This document shows positions 9,236-17,863 of a stretch of DNA of 64,000 nucleotides, piece by piece (positions within the stretch are counted from its first letter, which is position 1; each line of letters opens with the position of its first letter). Under the pieces are notes generated by a model that was given only the letters and a program-made list of their open reading frames with translations, searched no databases and was not told where the DNA came from. A program made the translations under genes and the position numbers. The DNA is from an uncultured Bacteroidales bacterium (GTDB lineage Bacteria; Bacteroidota; Bacteroidia; Bacteroidales; Muribaculaceae). The stretch is from positions 1-64,000 of the forward strand of contig CACYVC010000003.1 of assembly GCA_902777835.1 (NCBI GenBank), written 5' to 3'.

Positions 9236-10342
9236 ATGACAGAACTTTATCCATCACTAATACTTGATGCCTTGCGCACTGTGCGATATCCTGGCACTGG
9301 CAAGGACATAGTAACCATGCAAATGGTGGAGGACGACATTCGCATTGACGGAAATCGCGTCTCGTTCTCACTCATCTTCCCTAAAAAGACCGACCCATTC
9401 ATCAAATCGATAGTAAAGGCCTGTGAGGTGGCTATCAACACCTACATCAGCCCCGAAGTGGAAATAAAGGGCAATATCGCCATCAAGACTCCCGACCCTG
9501 AGGCAAAACCCAAGGCCAACGAGCCGCTTCCAGGTGTGAAGAACATCATTGGTGTGTCGAGTGGCAAAGGCGGTGTAGGAAAATCGACTGTGGCCTGCAA
9601 CCTAGCTGTGGCATTAGCACAGCAGGGCTATCGCGTGGGACTGCTCGACGCCGACATCTTTGGACCATCAATCCCCAAAATGCTGGGTATAGAGGACGAG
9701 CAACTCTATATGGAAGAAGTTGATGGACAAAAACTTATCGTGCCTGCCGAGAAATATGGCGTGAAAGTGCTTTCCATTGGCTTTGTAGTGAGCAAAGATC
9801 AAGCAGTGCTGTGGCGCGGAGCAATGGCAAGCAATGCCCTAAAGCAACTCATCACCGAGGCCAACTGGGGCGAGCTCGACTACTTCATCATTGATATGCC
9901 TCCAGGCACAAGCGACATACATCTAACTCTGGTTCAAACTCTTGCAATCACTGGCGCTATAGTTGTTACTACGCCTCAAGAAGTGGCGCTCGCCGACGCA
10001 CGCAAGGGCGTGTCGATGTTCATGGGCGAGCATGTGAATGTGCCAGTGCTCGGCATCGTAGAGAATATGTCGTGGTTCACACCTGCCGCTCACCCCGATG
10101 AGAAATACTACATCTTTGGACGCGACGGAGGCAAGAACCTAGCCGAAACACTCAAAGTCAAACTGTTAGGACAAATTCCTCTCGTGGCATCCATCTGCAA
10201 GGGCGGCGACGACGGAGTGCCAGTAATCCTTGAGAACTCTGTCTCGGGTGTGGCATTCTTGAAACTCGCCACCGCCGTAGGTGAAGCAGTTGACGAGCGC
10301 AACGCTACCCTTCCACCCACTAAGCGAGTGATAACTCATTAA
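9236..10342 (+). CDS. mrp: Mrp/NBP35-type iron-sulfur cluster carrier ATPase
   Basis: 368 residues. An N-terminal MIP18/DUF59 domain (about 1-90) is followed by a ParA-like P-loop ATPase with the deviant Walker A SSGKGGVGKST near residue 108, DADIFGPS and the MPPGTSD motif. The family carries and inserts Fe-S clusters. Where many Mrp proteins have a CxxC pair after ENMS, this one reads ENMSWFTPAAHPDEK and has no cysteine pair, so cluster binding there must differ. The start MTELYPSL was chosen because the upstream in-frame extension overlaps trmB coding sequence and does not resemble the domain. Confidence 0.92.
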   Translation: MTELYPSLILDALRTVRYPGTGKDIVTMQMVEDDIRIDGNRVSFSLIFPKKTDPFIKSIVKACEVAINTYISPEVEIKGNIAIKTPDPEAKPKANEPLPGVKNIIGVSSGKGGVGKSTVACNLAVALAQQGYRVGLLDADIFGPSIPKMLGIEDEQLYMEEVDGQKLIVPAEKYGVKVLSIGFVVSKDQAVLWRGAMASNALKQLITEANWGELDYFIIDMPPGTSDIHLTLVQTLAITGAIVVTTPQEVALADARKGVSMFMGEHVNVPVLGIVENMSWFTPAAHPDEKYYIFGRDGGKNLAETLKVKLLGQIPLVASICKGGDDGVPVILENSVSGVAFLKLATAVGEAVDERNATLPPTKRVITH

Positions 10343-10352
10343 TATTTCTGTA

Positions 10353-10373
10353 TGTTGCGTTGACAACGCAACA
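10353..10373. repeat. palindrome with arm TGTTGCGTTG, copy 1
   Basis: Perfect 10-bp arms around a single A, followed by AAAAAA. A second copy with the same arms is at 13621-13645. It lies 10 bases after mrp. It could be a regulator site, a small REP-like repeat or a terminator read on the minus strand. Confidence 0.7.
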
Positions 10374-10384
10374 AAAAAGCAATA

Positions 10385-10412
10385 AACTAATAACTATCAA
10401 CTAAATACTTTA
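10385..10412 (+). repeat. AACTnnn heptamer array
   Basis: AACTAAT AACTATC AACTAAA TACTTTA in 7-base register, ending a few bases before the start codon of the M48 protease gene. Confidence 0.65.
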
Positions 10413-10417
10413 CTACT

Positions 10418-11299
10418 ATGAAAAAGATTCTTTTATTATCAGCAATGGTTGCACTGCTCATTAGCGGTTGCAGCAAGGTGCCCATTTCAGGACGCAATCA
10501 ATTGAATCTGGTGTCCGACAGTGAAGTGCTACAAGCGAGTCTCGCTTCCTATAAAGAGTATATCAGCAAAGCACCAAAGTCAACACAGACTGTAAAGAGC
10601 GAGCAAGTGACTCGCGTTGGCCGCAAGATTGCAGCTGCTACCGAGGCTTATCTTAATTCGCACGGCATGAGTGATCAGGTAAAGAACTTTGCATGGGAGT
10701 TCAACCTAGTTCGTGACAACCAACTCAACGCGTTCTGCATGCCTGGCGGCAAAATCGTCGTTTATGAGGGCATTATGAACATCATTGCAAGTGATGACGA
10801 GCTCGCTGTAGTGCTCGGCCATGAGGTTGCTCACGCTGTTGCTAAGCACAGCAATGAGCGCTTGAGTCAGCAAAAGGCCTTAGAGTATGGTGGTGCTATC
10901 TTAGGCGCTATCACTCAAAACACAAGTCAACAAACTCAAACCATTGCAGCTCAGGTGTTTGGCTTGGGTGCAAACTATGGTGTTATGCTCCCATTCTCGC
11001 GCAAGCATGAGACTGAGGCCGACAATATTGGACTTGTGCTGATGACTATGGCAGGCTACAACCCTGACTGCGCATTAACCTTCTGGCAGAAAATGAGCGC
11101 TGGCAGCACCAATACAAAAGCTGAGTTCTTGAGCACTCACCCTAGCGACGCTACACGCATCGCCAACCTCCAAAACCAACTGCCTAAGATAAAAAAGGAG
11201 TATGCGGCTTACATTCAGCAATACAATGCACCTGCTACTAACTCTAGCACTACCACAAAAAAGAAAACTACAACCAAGAAAAGTTCTAAGAAGAAATAA
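10418..11299 (+). CDS. M48 family metallopeptidase lipoprotein
   Basis: 293 residues. Lipoprotein signal with lipobox LLISGC, cysteine near residue 18. The zinc site is GHEVAHAVAKH (HExxH near residue 137), with the third ligand in ETEADNIGL near residue 205. This is the LoiP/YcaL-like M48 subgroup of periplasmic, membrane-anchored proteases, which take part in envelope protein quality control. The C-terminal 25 residues are Thr/Lys-rich low complexity. It stands as a separate unit between the palindrome after mrp and its own terminator. Confidence 0.9.
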   Translation: MKKILLLSAMVALLISGCSKVPISGRNQLNLVSDSEVLQASLASYKEYISKAPKSTQTVKSEQVTRVGRKIAAATEAYLNSHGMSDQVKNFAWEFNLVRDNQLNAFCMPGGKIVVYEGIMNIIASDDELAVVLGHEVAHAVAKHSNERLSQQKALEYGGAILGAITQNTSQQTQTIAAQVFGLGANYGVMLPFSRKHETEADNIGLVLMTMAGYNPDCALTFWQKMSAGSTNTKAEFLSTHPSDATRIANLQNQLPKIKKEYAAYIQQYNAPATNSSTTTKKKTTTKKSSKKK

Positions 11300-11327
11300 T
11301 TCTTGATTAGGATTTGAATCTATAATT

Positions 11328-11370
11328 TGACGAGCAAATAATTTTCACACTATTTGCTCGTCATTTCTTT
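11328..11370. terminator. bidirectional-type terminator between convergent genes
   Basis: Perfect 13-bp arms at 11328-11340 and 11351-11363 with a 10-base loop, followed by TTTCTTT on the plus strand. It separates the M48 gene from the convergent amidase gene. Confidence 0.85.
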
Positions 11371-11408
11371 AACCCTAATCGGAGACCACAAAATATATCA
11401 ATATAACC

Positions 11409-12560
11409 CTACATTATAGTTGCCTTGCTACGATGCAGACGGGGCTTGCAGTAGGTGGTATGATCTTTCTTGACTTCTACTTGCTCGGTAACAGTCTCAT
11501 AACCTGGCACGTCATAGATGAGCGTGTATTTGCCTGGTTTGAGGTAGAAGAACCCAAAGAAACCATTCCACTCATTGTCGATCATGTAATGACGAATACG
11601 CACATTACGGGAGTCAAGCAGATACACTATTCCGCCATTTAGCGGCAACCACTGGTCGTCGGTGTCTTCCTTATATTTATAGAGTGGGTTGTCAACTATC
11701 TCATCGGCACTCTTCACGGTGCCAGCAATGTAGCCATGCTTCTCGGGCTTGCCACCAAACCACGCATTGATGCCCCTAAAGTGGCGAATGCCTTCCATGC
11801 GACAGTAGTCGCGGTTCATCAACCGCTGCCGCTCGGGCTGATAACTATGAAACGAACCCTCAACTAAGAAACTTGGCACACGATGCTTGAGCACTGCCAG
11901 CCAACCAGTGTAACCTAGCACGTTAGGCTCGCCAGGAGGCGTGCCTCCCATCCATGTGAGGTCGCCAGCAATGTAGCGGTCAGTCTCCTTCACAGTCCAC
12001 ACTGTCAAAGGATTGTCATAAACGTAGGGAAACGCCACCTTTGCACGGTCGATGCTGCCCTTAGCATAGTCGTTACCAGTCTCTCCACGATACATATATA
12101 ACAAGTAATTAACCGTCTTTCCGTCCCCACCGCCTGTGGCATTGCTGTGAAGAGCAATAAAATAGTCTGGATTGATGGAATCCACTTGACATGCAATCTT
12201 TTGCAGCGTGATAAGCTGCTGCTCGCCATTCTCATCGCAATATGTCTCAAAACGGTCGTTGGCAGTGGCATTCTTGTCGCCCTCCGACACCCAGCCGTTG
12301 CGTGTGCGCGACATAATCACCTTAGCGCCAGCAGCCTCCAAGCGGTTGCGAAGCTCAAGACCTTTCCACAGACAGGTCTTCGACTCAAAGAAACTCATGG
12401 TGTCCATCGCCTCATAGTTGACGGTGGCATGTGGACGGTCGTTGACAGTCCATCCACCATGTCCTGGATTCACATATATCACTTTGCCCTTCAGCCCTTT
12501 GGCTGCCGCTGGTGCTAGAGCGAGCAATATAGCGGCAACTAGTGTAATAATGTTTTTCAT
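11409..12560 (-). CDS. N-acetylmuramoyl-L-alanine amidase (Amidase_3) with carboxypeptidase-regulatory-like domain
   Basis: About 383 residues. Signal peptide MKNIITLVAAILLALAPAAA. Amidase_3 motifs: VNPGHGG (first zinc His), a catalytic-region Glu, ALHSNA (second His motif) and VEGSFHS (catalytic Glu region). The enzyme would cut the bond between MurNAc and the stem peptide in the periplasm. The last ~110 residues (from GYIAGTVKSAD) look like a carboxypeptidase-regulatory-like beta sandwich. The start is MKNIITL; an upstream in-frame Met nine codons earlier would spoil the signal peptide. Confidence 0.87.
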   Translation of the reverse strand: MKNIITLVAAILLALAPAAAKGLKGKVIYVNPGHGGWTVNDRPHATVNYEAMDTMSFFESKTCLWKGLELRNRLEAAGAKVIMSRTRNGWVSEGDKNATANDRFETYCDENGEQQLITLQKIACQVDSINPDYFIALHSNATGGGDGKTVNYLLYMYRGETGNDYAKGSIDRAKVAFPYVYDNPLTVWTVKETDRYIAGDLTWMGGTPPGEPNVLGYTGWLAVLKHRVPSFLVEGSFHSYQPERQRLMNRDYCRMEGIRHFRGINAWFGGKPEKHGYIAGTVKSADEIVDNPLYKYKEDTDDQWLPLNGGIVYLLDSRNVRIRHYMIDNEWNGFFGFFYLKPGKYTLIYDVPGYETVTEQVEVKKDHTTYCKPRLHRSKATIM

Positions 12561-12640
12561 AGTGCAAAAATAACGATTTTTCGCCACAACTAATGCCTGC
12601 TGACCTATTTTTTCAAAAAAATGAAGTAACTTTGCGGTTA

Positions 12641-13612
12641 ATGAAACGTAAATGCATCAAGAGAATATTAATATGGAGTCTTGTCGTCACGGCGTTTTTG
12701 GCGATAATGGCTATTGTGGTATCAAGTTTCTATATGCTCCACTTTGCCCTTGAGCCACTTCGCCGTAGTCACCAGGAGGCAATGGAACGGTTCTACAATC
12801 GTGAGCCAGCGAACCTCAAAGTGTGGGTCGATTCTCTCGAGCAATGCCATGCCTTGCGCGACACAAGCATCCTCATCGATGGACGTGGCAAGCTTGCGGC
12901 TCTATATATTAACGGAGACAGTGCAACCAACCGTGTGGCAGTACTGCTCCACGGCTACAACGACCGAGCTGAGTCGATGCTTCACATAGCCTACATCTAC
13001 AACCACGAGATGGGTTTCAACGTGCTAATGCCACATTTCTATGGCCATGGCGACAGCGATGGCGACCACATCGACATGGGTTGGCGCGACCGCTTCGACA
13101 TGATGCAATGGATGCAGGTCGCCAACGAGATGTTCAAAGGTTCTACCGCCGCCTCACAGATGGTGGTGCACGGCATCTCGATGGGAGGTGCCACCACAAT
13201 GTGTATCAGCGGCGAGAAGTGCCCTGCCTACGTCAAGTGCTTCGTTGAGGACTGTGGCTACACTAGCGTGTGGGATGAGTTTACTGGCGAACTCAAAAAC
13301 CAGTTCGGGCTACCCTCTTTCCCTCTAATGAATGTTACCAGCACTCTGTGCAAACTACGTTATGGCTGGACCTTTGGCGAGGCCTCGGCTTTGAAGCAAC
13401 TCAAAAAATCAACCTTGCCAATGCTCTTCATCCACGGCGATGCCGACACCTTCGTTCCCTATGCCATGCTCGATCAGCTCTACAATGCCAAGACCACAGG
13501 TTACAAAGAGAAATACATAGCTCACGGCACCAAGCATGCCCGAGCCTACACCGATCACTCCCAAGAATACACCCAGCGAGTAAAGAATTTTGTAACTAAA
13601 TTTATTAAATGA
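12641..13612 (+). CDS. alpha/beta hydrolase, membrane anchored
   Basis: 323 residues from MKRKCIKRIL. One N-terminal transmembrane helix (about 8-30, WSLVVTAFLAIMAIVVSSF), then an alpha/beta hydrolase fold: LLHGYNDRAES near the oxyanion hole, nucleophile elbow GISMGG, acid in HGDADTFVPY and final His in GTKHARAY. Family substrates vary (esters, peptides). TAACTTTG at 12627-12634 fits a -7 element and lies only six bases before the ATG, so the mRNA may have almost no leader. An earlier in-frame start at 12593 would include the promoter element and is not favoured. Confidence 0.85.
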   Translation: MKRKCIKRILIWSLVVTAFLAIMAIVVSSFYMLHFALEPLRRSHQEAMERFYNREPANLKVWVDSLEQCHALRDTSILIDGRGKLAALYINGDSATNRVAVLLHGYNDRAESMLHIAYIYNHEMGFNVLMPHFYGHGDSDGDHIDMGWRDRFDMMQWMQVANEMFKGSTAASQMVVHGISMGGATTMCISGEKCPAYVKCFVEDCGYTSVWDEFTGELKNQFGLPSFPLMNVTSTLCKLRYGWTFGEASALKQLKKSTLPMLFIHGDADTFVPYAMLDQLYNAKTTGYKEKYIAHGTKHARAYTDHSQEYTQRVKNFVTKFIK

Positions 13613-13620
13613 AAGTCCCG

Positions 13621-13645
13621 TTTGTTGCGTTGTCAACGCAACAAA
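13621..13645. repeat. palindrome with arm TGTTGCGTTG, copy 2
   Basis: Same palindrome as at 10353-10373, here extended to 12-bp arms (13621-13632 and 13634-13645) around a single T. It sits between the hydrolase stop and miaA. Confidence 0.7.
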
Positions 13646-13662
13646 CATATCTATAAAGCACC

Positions 13663-14550
13663 ATGCCCACCTTAATCGTCATAACGGGTCCTACAGGAGT
13701 GGGAAAAACTGCGGCCGCCATTGAGGTAGCGCAGCAACTGGGCTGCGATATCATCAACGCCGACTCGCGGCAGGTGTTCAAGGGAATACCCATTGGCACC
13801 GCAGCGCCCACACCCGAGGAACAAGCACTTGTGCATCATCATTTTGTGCAATTTAAGGAGCTAGACGAGTATTATAGCGCCGCACAGTTTGAGGCCGATG
13901 TCATGGCGCTGCTTCCGTCACTCTTCAAACAAGGCGATTATGTAGTGATCTGCGGAGGTTCGATGATGTATGTCGATGCTGTGTGCCGAGGCATCGACCA
14001 GATTCCCGACATCAGCGACGAGGTGCGCCAAGCAGTAAAGCAAGAGTGGCAAGAGCAAGGTCTTGAATCGCTGCTCAAAGAGCTGCAACGTTTCGACCCT
14101 ATTTATTATGAACAAGTAGATAGGCTCAACCCCAAACGAGTAGTCCACGCCATCGAGGTGTGCCGTCAGGCAGGTGTACCCTACTCCTCACTGCGTACTG
14201 GTCAAGCCAAGCCGCGGCCCTTCGACATTATAAAGATAGGCCTAAACATAGAGCGAGATTTGCTCTTCGACCGCATTAACCGCCGTGTCGATGCCATGAT
14301 AGAGCAAGGACTCGAAATCGAGGCACGCAGCGTCTATCACCTACGGCATCTCAACTCGCTCAACACAGTGGGCTACAAGGAGATGTTTGCCTGGTTCGAC
14401 GGCACTATGGACCACCACACCGCCATCGAGCGCATCAAGAAAAACACCCGCGTCTATGCTAAGAAACAACTCACATGGTTCAAACGTGACCCCGACATCA
14501 CCTGGTGCACTCCCCATGATTGCTTTGAGACAATAAAAAAACATATATAA
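13663..14550 (+). CDS. miaA: tRNA dimethylallyltransferase
   Basis: Adds a dimethylallyl group to A37 of tRNAs that read codons starting with U. 295 residues. P-loop GPTGVGKT at 8-15, the substrate motif DSRQVFKG near 34, CGGSMMYVDA near 100 and QLTWFKRD near the C-terminus. The gene opens a compact run with recX (4-base gap) and comF (recX overlap). Confidence 0.95.
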   Translation: MPTLIVITGPTGVGKTAAAIEVAQQLGCDIINADSRQVFKGIPIGTAAPTPEEQALVHHHFVQFKELDEYYSAAQFEADVMALLPSLFKQGDYVVICGGSMMYVDAVCRGIDQIPDISDEVRQAVKQEWQEQGLESLLKELQRFDPIYYEQVDRLNPKRVVHAIEVCRQAGVPYSSLRTGQAKPRPFDIIKIGLNIERDLLFDRINRRVDAMIEQGLEIEARSVYHLRHLNSLNTVGYKEMFAWFDGTMDHHTAIERIKKNTRVYAKKQLTWFKRDPDITWCTPHDCFETIKKHI

Positions 14551-14554
14551 CGAA

Positions 14555-15040
14555 ATGCCACGCAAACCCATATCTCCTGAAAACGCTTTCCTGAGACTTG
14601 CCACACTCTGTGCACGGAGTGAGCAGGCCGAGGGTGACCTGCGCAAAAAACTGCATGACTGGGACATTGCTGGGAATGATTCTAATGTTATTATCGCTCG
14701 CCTCAAGCAAGAGCGTTACCTCGACAACGAGCGCTATGCCCGAGCCTACTGCCGTGACAAACTGCGCTTCAATGGCTGGGGACGCATCAAAATTGCATTT
14801 ATGCTCCGTGGCAAAGGCATTGAGCAGGAATATATCGACGCGGCACTCGCCGAAATCAACGAGGAACAATATATCGCCACCCTCGAAAACGCTCTTGCAG
14901 CTAAAGCCAAGACGCTGGGCGACAAAGCACCCGAACAATTCACTGCCTCACTCATGCGCTTTGCCTCCTCCCGAGGCTTTGAACCAAGCATAATCTTTCC
15001 TGCCATAGAACGACTAACTTCTATAAACCATGAAGATTAA
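14555..15040 (+). CDS. recX: RecX-type regulatory protein
   Basis: 161 residues with three-helix repeats typical of RecX (LCARSEQAEGDLRKKL, LKQERYLDNERYARAY, RIKIAFMLRGKGI). The family modulates RecA filament formation. Four bases separate it from miaA, and its last 11 bases overlap the comF start, which implies translational coupling. Confidence 0.85.
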   Translation: MPRKPISPENAFLRLATLCARSEQAEGDLRKKLHDWDIAGNDSNVIIARLKQERYLDNERYARAYCRDKLRFNGWGRIKIAFMLRGKGIEQEYIDAALAEINEEQYIATLENALAAKAKTLGDKAPEQFTASLMRFASSRGFEPSIIFPAIERLTSINHED

Positions 15041-15737
15041 GGATCTCCTCACCAGCACTGCCAGCGTGTTCATGCCCCGCAACTGCTCGGTGTGCGGTAA
15101 GCCACTTGCCATTGACGAGAAGTTCCTGTGCCGCCACTGCCTGATGAACATGCCGCGCACACACTATGAGGACATCACTTTCAATCCCTTTGATCAACTT
15201 ATGGCAGGCAAGGTGCCCATTGAGCGCTGCGCCAGTTATTTCTTCTATCACAAGAACGACCCCTACGCCTCAATTCTCCACGACACAAAATACCGGAATA
15301 TGCCCACTTTAGGACGATGGCTCACAGAGCACGCAACACGCGAGATGCTGCCAAGCCATTTCTTCGATGACATCGACGCCATAGTCCCCGTGCCGTTGCA
15401 CTACACCAAGCTTGCCAGTCGTGGCTATAACCAAAGTCAATATCTTGCCGAGGGAATATCAAGAGTCAAAGGCATTCCAATCATTAAAGCACTAAAAGCG
15501 CTTCACGAACACTCTTCCCAGACCCACAAAGATGCAGCAGAGCGCATGATGAACACTCAGGGAATGTATGCCGCCAGCAAGCGGCACTGCAAGGGATTGG
15601 AAAATAAACACCTGTTAATCGTTGACGACGTTGTGACCACAGGCTCCACACTACTCGCCTGTGCCACAGCACTAAAAACCGCCATCCCCACCGTAAAAAT
15701 CTCCCTCTTCACCCTCGCCTCAGCACAGCTAGAATAA
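15030..15737 (+). CDS. comF: ComF-family phosphoribosyltransferase
   Basis: 235 residues. An N-terminal zinc ribbon (CSVCGKPLAIDEKFLCRHC, about residues 14-32) precedes a type I phosphoribosyltransferase domain with PRPP loop LIVDDVVTTGSTL near residue 193. The family is linked to DNA uptake in competent bacteria, where its exact reaction is not settled. The start overlaps recX. Confidence 0.88.
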   Translation: MKIKDLLTSTASVFMPRNCSVCGKPLAIDEKFLCRHCLMNMPRTHYEDITFNPFDQLMAGKVPIERCASYFFYHKNDPYASILHDTKYRNMPTLGRWLTEHATREMLPSHFFDDIDAIVPVPLHYTKLASRGYNQSQYLAEGISRVKGIPIIKALKALHEHSSQTHKDAAERMMNTQGMYAASKRHCKGLENKHLLIVDDVVTTGSTLLACATALKTAIPTVKISLFTLASAQLE

Positions 15738-15746
15738 CCATAAACA

Positions 15747-15790
15747 AAGTCCCATATTTGAGAGTGCAAATATAGGACTTGATATTTTTA
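15747..15790. terminator. terminator between convergent comF and SRPBCC genes
   Basis: 14-base arms at 15747-15760 and 15767-15780 with one mismatch and loop AGAGTG, followed by a T-rich stretch on the plus strand. Confidence 0.75.
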
Positions 15791-15803
15791 TTAGATAAAG
15801 ATA

Positions 15804-16241
15804 TTACATTTCCCCATAAGGTAGCCTGGCAAGGACTTCGCCCATTTTTTGGGCGCCTTCAGAGAGTTTGCCGCCTACCATTGCCCGCAACATGAGTGGC
15901 AATTCAATGTTTATCTCGGCGATGGCGTTGGTGTGCTCCTCGTCGATGGCTTCAAGATTTACAGTAAGTCCAAAGGGTACTGGTGACGACTCTGCCACAT
16001 ATTTCACCAGATTGGGCGCCACGCTCTCGCTCACGCTGAGCTTCACGGCTCCCACTGGCGAGTCGATGCTGATGCCGTCCTCTTCAAATTTCACTTTATC
16101 GAGGTGCTCGCGAGCCTCATCGGGCACGCGGTCCATGTTTTTCTCCATTTGTTCCTTAAACATGGATGGGTTACTTAATTTATTGTAAATAAGCTCAATG
16201 TTATGGTCAATAACAACTTTATCGCTTTTATAGCTTTCCAT
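15804..16241 (-). CDS. SRPBCC-family protein
   Basis: 145 residues from MESYKSDKV. The pattern (KVVIDHNIELIYNKLSNPSMF, then a long beta-rich region and a C-terminal amphipathic helix) fits the START/SRPBCC ligand-binding fold seen in uncharacterised Bacteroidota proteins. It lies 26 bases downstream of pyrE on the same strand and is very likely cotranscribed with it. No catalytic motif is visible and the ligand is unknown. A longer in-frame start at 16319 would overlap pyrE coding sequence. Confidence 0.7.
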   Translation of the reverse strand: MESYKSDKVVIDHNIELIYNKLSNPSMFKEQMEKNMDRVPDEAREHLDKVKFEEDGISIDSPVGAVKLSVSESVAPNLVKYVAESSPVPFGLTVNLEAIDEEHTNAIAEINIELPLMLRAMVGGKLSEGAQKMGEVLARLPYGEM

Positions 16242-16267
16242 TTGATGTTGTGTATTTAGGTTTGTAA

Positions 16268-16918
16268 TTAATCTAATTTCGTGGCCGAAGGTGTCCAACT
16301 TTCGGGGCTTTCGTGCCAAAGCTCAAGAGCGTCAACATCCTCGTCCTTGATATACTGTGTTGCCAGCGCCGCTTCTATCATAGCGTGATAATTTGTGAGA
16401 GTGATGAGCTTCAAATCCTCTTCCTTAAAGGTTGCTATTGCCTGCTCAAAGTCGTAGGTAAACATCGCCACCATTCCCATCACGTCACCTCCGGCAAGTT
16501 GCATCTCATGCAGTGCCTTGATAGCATTTGAACCAGTAGAGACCAAGTCCTCAATGAGCACCACCTTCTGGCCTGGCTCAAAATTGCCTTCGATTAGATT
16601 TTCCAAACCATGATCTTTAGGCACATCGCGCACATAGACGAACGGCAGACCCAACGTGTCGGCCACCAGGGCACCCATTGCTATGGAGCCCATTGCCACA
16701 CTCGCCACCACCTCAGCATCGGGGAAGTTCTCAAGAATCAGCCTTGAGAGTTCCACCTTAACAAAGCGCCTCATATCGGGGTAAGAGAGCACTATTTTGT
16801 TGTCGTTATATATAGGTGCGTTCCAGCCGTTTCCCCACACAAAGGGTTGCTCTGGCTGAAGCATTATCGCGTTTATCTTCAGCAGTTTCTTTGCCAATGT
16901 CAAGTCTAAACTGTCCAT
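16268..16918 (-). CDS. pyrE: orotate phosphoribosyltransferase
   Basis: Makes orotidine 5'-monophosphate from orotate and PRPP in pyrimidine synthesis. 216 residues from MDSLDLTLAKKLL. Substrate motif near residue 33 (PFVWGNGWNAPIYNDN), VASVAMGSIAMG, VRDVPKDHG and the PRPP loop VVLIEDLVSTGSNAI near residue 123. A promoter lies upstream on the minus strand (16951-16981). Confidence 0.93.
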   Translation of the reverse strand: MDSLDLTLAKKLLKINAIMLQPEQPFVWGNGWNAPIYNDNKIVLSYPDMRRFVKVELSRLILENFPDAEVVASVAMGSIAMGALVADTLGLPFVYVRDVPKDHGLENLIEGNFEPGQKVVLIEDLVSTGSNAIKALHEMQLAGGDVMGMVAMFTYDFEQAIATFKEEDLKLITLTNYHAMIEAALATQYIKDEDVDALELWHESPESWTPSATKLD

Positions 16919-16950
16919 TTTTATAAAGTATAACGTTATGAAATATTGCA

Positions 16951-16981
16951 CAAAAGTATAAAAATAAGACCAACAGATAAA
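16951..16981 (-). promoter_or_regulatory. probable pyrE promoter
   Basis: Read on the minus strand, TACTTTTG (16958-16951) is a full -7 match, with TTTA 19 bases upstream in the -33 position. The leader would be about 30 bases. Confidence 0.6.
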
Positions 16982-17033
16982 ATAATTCGTCACAAATTAT
17001 GTGTTTTTATCCATTTTTTGTAATTTTGCACGG

Positions 17034-17756
17034 ATGAATCAAGCTAAAGTCCATAGAATACGCACACGGATATCAGCCATTTTTTCATTAATATTAGTGG
17101 CTTTTCTCGTTGCCCTATGCTATGCAATTCCTCTTGGTCAAGACGACTCACGCAAAGGCGGCACTCAATCGCAACACGTTAAAGTGAAGGGGGGTGGCAA
17201 AGGTCTTAACATATCATATCGATTCAGAGATGTTAACGATACTCAGCTTGTTGCTGCACAGCGATATGGCATTGTACCACTGAGAACACGTGATGGACTC
17301 GACAGTGTTGCCTCACAGCTTATAAAAATAGAGTCATCACGCGCTTTCAAAGTTGATTGTCTTACTCACTCGGTGCCATATCTTACTCCAAGTGCAAGTG
17401 AGCTGCTTAATACTATTGCTGCCAATTTCCAAGCGAAGTTGCAACAACAGGGATATGCACAATATCAGTTTATAGTTACCTCTATGCTACGCACCAGTGA
17501 GGATGTAAGAAAGCTGTTACGCGTAAACCGCAATGCCGTCAAGAACAGCTGCCACTTGTATGGCACTACCTTCGACATCGCCTACAACTGCTTTGAGAAG
17601 ATCGATAGCATGCCTGACTTTGATGGTGCCGATGCTAGTTACAAAGTACTCCTCAACACCTTGGGCGAAACCTTGATGGAACTGCGCGACGATAATCGCT
17701 GCTATGTGAAGTTTGAGCGTGGGCAGCCATGTTATCATATCACTACACGACAATAA
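17034..17756 (+). CDS. DUF5715 protein, M15-like peptidase fold
   Basis: 240 residues from MNQAKVHRI with one N-terminal transmembrane segment (about 15-33). Near residue 157 it reads TSMLRTSEDVRKLLRVN, and near 176 SCHLYGTTFDIAY, which matches the SxHxxGxxxD zinc motif of M15 D-Ala-D-Ala carboxypeptidases; a last His sits in CYHITTRQ. It therefore may trim peptidoglycan stem peptides, though this is inferred. TAATTTTG at 17021-17028 lies five bases before the ATG, suggesting a leaderless mRNA. The in-frame GTG at 17001 lies upstream of that element and cannot be the start if it is the promoter. Confidence 0.75.
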   Translation: MNQAKVHRIRTRISAIFSLILVAFLVALCYAIPLGQDDSRKGGTQSQHVKVKGGGKGLNISYRFRDVNDTQLVAAQRYGIVPLRTRDGLDSVASQLIKIESSRAFKVDCLTHSVPYLTPSASELLNTIAANFQAKLQQQGYAQYQFIVTSMLRTSEDVRKLLRVNRNAVKNSCHLYGTTFDIAYNCFEKIDSMPDFDGADASYKVLLNTLGETLMELRDDNRCYVKFERGQPCYHITTRQ

Positions 17757-17763
17757 TGCGATT

Positions 17764-17812
17764 AAGCGAGAGCAGCGTCAAGCTTGCTTGAACTTTGCCG
17801 AGCGTGAGCATT
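17764..17812. repeat. short REP-like hairpin sequence
   Basis: Contains TCAAGC-TT-GCTTGA (17778-17791) between GCGAGAGC and GAGCGTGAGC. This has the look of a dispersed palindromic repeat rather than a terminator, since no U-run follows directly. Only one copy is in the window, so the repeat call is tentative. Confidence 0.35.
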
Positions 17813-17863
17813 TTATCTAATAATCAATAACCATATTACTAACTTTTAAAAAACAGTTTTTAT

